A stretch of 26,337 nucleotides of DNA, taken from NCBI GenBank assembly GCA_964501815.1, contig CAZCUR010000036.1, positions 1 through 26,337 of the forward strand. The letters are read 5' to 3'. Every line of letters begins with the position of its first letter. The stretch's first letter is position 1. The notes under the pieces were generated by a model. The model was not told the origin of the DNA and did not search any database. It saw only the letters and a program-made list of their open reading frames with translations. Made by a program: the position numbers and the translations under genes. Shown one piece after another: positions 23,307 to 26,337 of the stretch. The DNA comes from Geothermobacter sp964501815. GTDB lineage: Bacteria; Desulfobacterota; Desulfuromonadia; Desulfuromonadales; Geothermobacteraceae.

Positions 23307-23318
23307 GTAAATTATACT
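23290..23318 (+). promoter_or_regulatory. Weaker promoter candidate for the channel operon
   Basis: TATACA (23290-23295) and TATACT (23313-23318) are 17 bases apart and precede the channel gene by 65 bases. The -35 is only four of six to consensus and overlaps the GTATAC operator cluster. Confidence 0.5.
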
Positions 23319-23382
23319 TTGCCGATTGTTCCCCGGAGCGGCTCCCGTTATCATTCCGCCAGGACTCTTCCGGAGATAGGTC

Positions 23383-24390
23383 ATGGACCCTGTCAGGCAT
23401 TTTCGTCTCTCGCTGTTTATCCTGGTGGCCGTTTTGGCTTTCGGCACCGTTGGATACCATCTCATTGAACATTGGCCCGCCTTTGACGCCCTGTACATGA
23501 CAGTCATAACCCTGGCCACCGTCGGGTTTAGGGAGGTTCATGATTTGTCCCCGGCCGGGAAAGCCTTTACCATTGTCCTGATCGTTTTTGGCGCCGGTAC
23601 GATCGCCTACGCGGTCAGCAATCTGATCCGGCTGACCGTGGAAGGGCAGCTCAGACAGCTGCTTGGGAGGAAAAAAGTGGAAAAACAGATCGCCCGACTT
23701 AAAGACCACTACATTCTTTGCGGTTACGGACGGATCGGCACCCTCATCTGCCGGGAATTTGCCCTGAAACCCCTTCCTTTTGTGGTCGTGGAAAAGGACC
23801 CCGTCCTTTGCCAGCGCCTGGCTGACGAAGGCTACCTGTTTGTTGAAGGGGACGCCACCGACGATACCACCCTTGAAGCCGCCGGCGTCCGCCGGGCCAA
23901 AGGGCTTGTCACCGCCGTGACCTCCGACACGGAAAACGTCTATATCACCCTGACCGCCCGCGGGCTTAACCCGAATCTGTTTATTCTGGCGCGGGCAGGG
24001 GAGGAGGGTTCCGAATTGAAGCTGCGGCGCGCCGGCGCCAGCAAAGTCATTTCACCTTACATCATCGGCGCCACGCGCATGGCTCAGGCGATACTGCGCC
24101 CCTCCGTAGTCGACTTTATCGAAATCGCCGCACCGGGTCATAATCTCGAGGTCCAGCTTGAAGAACAGCGCATCGCACCAGGCTCCGCCCTGGCCGGCAA
24201 AACATTGCTCGAGTCAAATCTGCGCCGCGAATTCAACATCATTATTGTCGGAATCAAAAAGGCGGACGGGCACATGGTCTTCAACCCCGCCCCGGAAACC
24301 CTCATCGAAGCGGACGATACCCTGATCGTTTTGGGCGAATATCCCGCGATTCACAAGCTGGAAACCATCGCCGGAAGAGGTCGGTCATGA
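23383..24390 (+). CDS. Two-TM potassium channel with RCK (TrkA-N/TrkA-C) domains
   Basis: The 335-residue protein has two membrane helices (about 9-27 and 62-80) around a pore loop, an RCK N-domain with GYGRIG at 114-119 and the acidic E137 ending the second strand (FVVVEKD), and a TrkA-C domain (about 240-325: LEVQLEEQRIAPGSALAG, FNIIIVGIKKADG). This is the MthK-like layout: ligand-gated K+ flux, with nucleotide or Ca2+ sensing in the RCK ring. The selectivity filter reads TVGFRE (46-51) instead of the usual TVGYGD, with Arg at the second glycine. The start has GGAG eight bases upstream. The ATGA overlap with the next gene puts both in one operon opposite the GntR gene. Confidence 0.92.
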   Translation: MDPVRHFRLSLFILVAVLAFGTVGYHLIEHWPAFDALYMTVITLATVGFREVHDLSPAGKAFTIVLIVFGAGTIAYAVSNLIRLTVEGQLRQLLGRKKVEKQIARLKDHYILCGYGRIGTLICREFALKPLPFVVVEKDPVLCQRLADEGYLFVEGDATDDTTLEAAGVRRAKGLVTAVTSDTENVYITLTARGLNPNLFILARAGEEGSELKLRRAGASKVISPYIIGATRMAQAILRPSVVDFIEIAAPGHNLEVQLEEQRIAPGSALAGKTLLESNLRREFNIIIVGIKKADGHMVFNPAPETLIEADDTLIVLGEYPAIHKLETIAGRGRS

Positions 24391-25172
24391 GCCTGAAATG
24401 GTACGCCCATGTTCCCCTGCGTTTTTTCGAGCGCTACCTGCCTGTGCTGGCACAACGCGGCTGGAATCCCGAACTGGCGCTGCAAGCCGCCGATCTCGAC
24501 AGTTGTGAGCCCGGGTATTTTGCCAACATCGGTGCGCGCCTGGCTTCTGCCGGTCTTGACGTGACCGTGCACGCGCCCTTTATGGACCTGAACTCCGGAG
24601 CCATCGATCCCGCCGTTCAGGAAGCGACCCGCAGGCGCTATCACCAGACCTTCGATGCCGCCGCCCGCCTGGGAGCGCGTCTGATTGTGTTTCATCCCGG
24701 CTACGATCCCTGGCACTACGGAGCGCAGACCCGGAGCTGGCAGGAACAGGCCCTGGCCTTTTGGCCGGAATTTTTGCGCCGGGCCGATCAGGACGGTATC
24801 ACCCTGGCCATGGAAAACATTTTCGATCGCACCAGCCGGCTGCTTTGCTGGCTGGTGCGCAGTCTCGACCATCCGAGGTTCGGTCACTGCTTCGACATCG
24901 GGCACTGGCAGCTTTTCGGCACCCAGGACCTCATTGCCTGGCTGGAAAACCTGGGGGACCGGCTGGTGCACCTGCATCTGCATGACAATCGCGGCCGCAA
25001 CGACGATCACCTGCCCCTGGGTGCCGGGAAAATCAACTTCAACCCCCTTTGGCAGCAGCTGCAAACCCGCAAAACCCTGCCAACCATGACCCTTGAAGCC
25101 CATTCCCTGGAGGACCTGGAGCGGTCAGTCGCCGTCTTCCAATCCATGCGTTCCCCGCTGGACCGAACCTGA
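24387..25172 (+). CDS. Sugar phosphate isomerase/epimerase-like TIM barrel
   Basis: The 261-residue protein belongs to the xylose isomerase-like/AP-endonuclease-2 TIM-barrel superfamily. Probable metal ligands are visible at strand ends: VHAPF, FHPGYD, AMENIFD, CFDIGHW, LHLHDNRGRNDDHLPLGAGK and LEAHS. Members isomerise or epimerise sugars and related compounds, and some are endonuclease IV; here the overall length and the HDNRG-HLPLG pattern point to a sugar-type enzyme. Substrate is unknown. The start overlaps the channel stop (ATGA). Its last 48 bases overlap the convergent end of dinB, so the true C-terminus is fixed by the stop at 25172. Regulation would follow the GntR-controlled promoter. 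Confidence 0.88.
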   Translation: MSLKWYAHVPLRFFERYLPVLAQRGWNPELALQAADLDSCEPGYFANIGARLASAGLDVTVHAPFMDLNSGAIDPAVQEATRRRYHQTFDAAARLGARLIVFHPGYDPWHYGAQTRSWQEQALAFWPEFLRRADQDGITLAMENIFDRTSRLLCWLVRSLDHPRFGHCFDIGHWQLFGTQDLIAWLENLGDRLVHLHLHDNRGRNDDHLPLGAGKINFNPLWQQLQTRKTLPTMTLEAHSLEDLERSVAVFQSMRSPLDRT

Positions 25173-26324
25173 CAGGCCGATAAGGGACGCCCGGGTCAGG
25201 ATTGCATCACCATAGCGGTTGCAGAGCCGGTCGCGGGCCTGGTTCAGGCGCCGGTAGCGCTCCGTTTCATCAAACAGCTCCATTTGGTTCGCCGGAGCCA
25301 GGCCGGCCAGATACAGCCCCAGCAACCGTACCGGCATCCCCTGGTGCAAACCCGCCAATTGCGCCTTCGCCCAGCGAACCAGCGGCTCCGCGCGGTCAAC
25401 GGGTTCAGGAAAGGTATGGGAGCGCGTCCGGACACTCCTGTCGGCCCTCCTGACCTTCAGGGTCCCGACGGTTCCGCCGAGGCCCAGACGCCGGGCGCGG
25501 CGACAGACCTGTTCCGCCAGGCGCCAAAGCTGGCCTTCCAGCTCCTCCTGGCCGATCAGGTCACGGGCAAAGGTTTCCTCGGCTCCGATTGACTTGCGCT
25601 CCCGGTCGCCAACGACCGGGCGGTCATCCCGCCCGCGCAGCAGGTCATAAAGGCGTTCCCCCTGGATGCCAAACAGGGATCGAAGCTGATTGCATGACAG
25701 CTTTTGCGCCTGCGCCACCGTCCGGCAACCCAGCGCCTTCAATTTCGCGACCCCCTTTGGTCCCAGGCCCCAGATACGCTCCAGAGGCAGGGCGGCCAGA
25801 TAGGATTGCACCGCCTCCTGTTTCAGCTCATGCACCCCGTCCGGCTTGGCCTCTTCCGAACACAGCTTGGCCAGAAACTTGTTCGGTGCCACCCCGACAC
25901 TGACCGGCAGTTCAAGCTCCCTACGGACAGCGCCGCGAATTTTTTGTGCGATGGTCATACCGTCACCAAACAGACGCCGGCTGGCCGTGACATCCATAAA
26001 GGCCTCGTCCACAGACAGGGGCTCAACCAGGTCGGAAAACCGGTGGAAGAGGGCGAAGACTTTTTCCGACACCTCGCGGTATCGGTCCATACGCACCGGC
26101 CTGACCACCGCATGCGGGCAGCATCTCAGGGCCTGGGCCATGCCCATACCCGAACGGATGCCAAAGGGCCTCGCCTCGTAAGAACAGGCACAGACCACAC
26201 CCCTTTGGCGGTCACCGCCCACCAGCACCGGCCGGCCACGCAGGTCAGGAGTGTCCAGCTGCTCGACCGAGGCGTAAAAGGCATCCATATCACAGTGCAA
26301 AATCGTTCTGCCGGGTTCACTCAT
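25125..26324 (-). CDS. dinB: DNA polymerase IV (Y-family)
   Basis: The 399-residue protein has the Y-family catalytic residues: D12 in HCDMDAFYASVEQ and D106-E107 in LSVDEAFMDVT. The fingers/palm motif SYEARPFGIRSGM and the helix-hairpin-helix thumb region (RIWGLGPKGVAKLKALG) follow, then the little-finger domain (ERKSIGAEETFARDL). QMELF near residue 350 is a sliding-clamp-binding motif of the usual QxxLF type, ahead of a 47-residue tail. Pol IV copies past damaged bases with low fidelity. The start ATG at 26324 lies 13 bases from the window edge, so the upstream region and any LexA site cannot be seen. The 3' end overlaps the isomerase gene by 48 bp. Confidence 0.97.
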   Translation of the reverse strand: MSEPGRTILHCDMDAFYASVEQLDTPDLRGRPVLVGGDRQRGVVCACSYEARPFGIRSGMGMAQALRCCPHAVVRPVRMDRYREVSEKVFALFHRFSDLVEPLSVDEAFMDVTASRRLFGDGMTIAQKIRGAVRRELELPVSVGVAPNKFLAKLCSEEAKPDGVHELKQEAVQSYLAALPLERIWGLGPKGVAKLKALGCRTVAQAQKLSCNQLRSLFGIQGERLYDLLRGRDDRPVVGDRERKSIGAEETFARDLIGQEELEGQLWRLAEQVCRRARRLGLGGTVGTLKVRRADRSVRTRSHTFPEPVDRAEPLVRWAKAQLAGLHQGMPVRLLGLYLAGLAPANQMELFDETERYRRLNQARDRLCNRYGDAILTRASLIGLSGSVQRGTHGLEDGD

Positions 26325-26337
26325 CGCCGGGATGTCT

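Overview
The window is a GC-rich bacterial chromosome segment with 24 protein genes, no RNA genes and no CRISPR array. Gene content (rubrerythrin, an mfd-PpiC-SurA cluster, PEGA lipoprotein, HD-GYP protein, MthK-like potassium channel, NadA and TatBC side by side) fits an anaerobic or microaerobic Gram-negative bacterium, most likely Desulfuromonadales/Geobacter-like (former Deltaproteobacteria). That placement is inferred from gene content and protein style, not from a marker gene or a search. A run of exactly 100 N at 16162-16261 is a scaffold gap, so the two halves may not be truly adjacent at the stated distance.

Left half (1-16161). hflK and hflC (membrane protease regulators; hflC runs off the left edge) point left. 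Divergent from them is a short AT-rich promoter region driving an Xre-type HTH gene that overlaps an AbiEii-like nucleotidyltransferase gene, a probable toxin-antitoxin pair. Then, all on the minus strand: cardiolipin synthase, a small protein made of four zinc ribbons, rubrerythrin, a PEGA lipoprotein, uvrA, pdxA, and an operon mfd - PpiC lipoprotein - SurA. UvrA and Mfd belong to nucleotide-excision and transcription-coupled repair; the PpiC and SurA proteins are envelope folding factors.

Right half (16262-26337). nadA and tatB-tatC are divergent with clear sigma70 promoters on both sides. A cobalamin adenosyltransferase gene is divergent from a YadG/YadH-like ABC exporter pair, with an unusual repeat-rich leader between them. 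An HD-GYP phosphodiesterase and a GntR/FCD regulator point left. The GntR gene is divergent from an operon of a 2-TM/RCK potassium channel and a TIM-barrel isomerase, and three GTATAC half-sites sit exactly in the shared promoter region. DNA polymerase IV (dinB) converges on the isomerase gene and overlaps it by 48 bp.

No gene-free stretch exceeds 300 bases; the longest is 21105-21385. The points most worth following are the HTH-nucleotidyltransferase pair, the all-zinc-ribbon protein, the GntR operator shared with the channel operon, the TVGFRE selectivity filter, and the possible alternative-hairpin leader of the adenosyltransferase gene. I see no large, clearly new multi-gene system.
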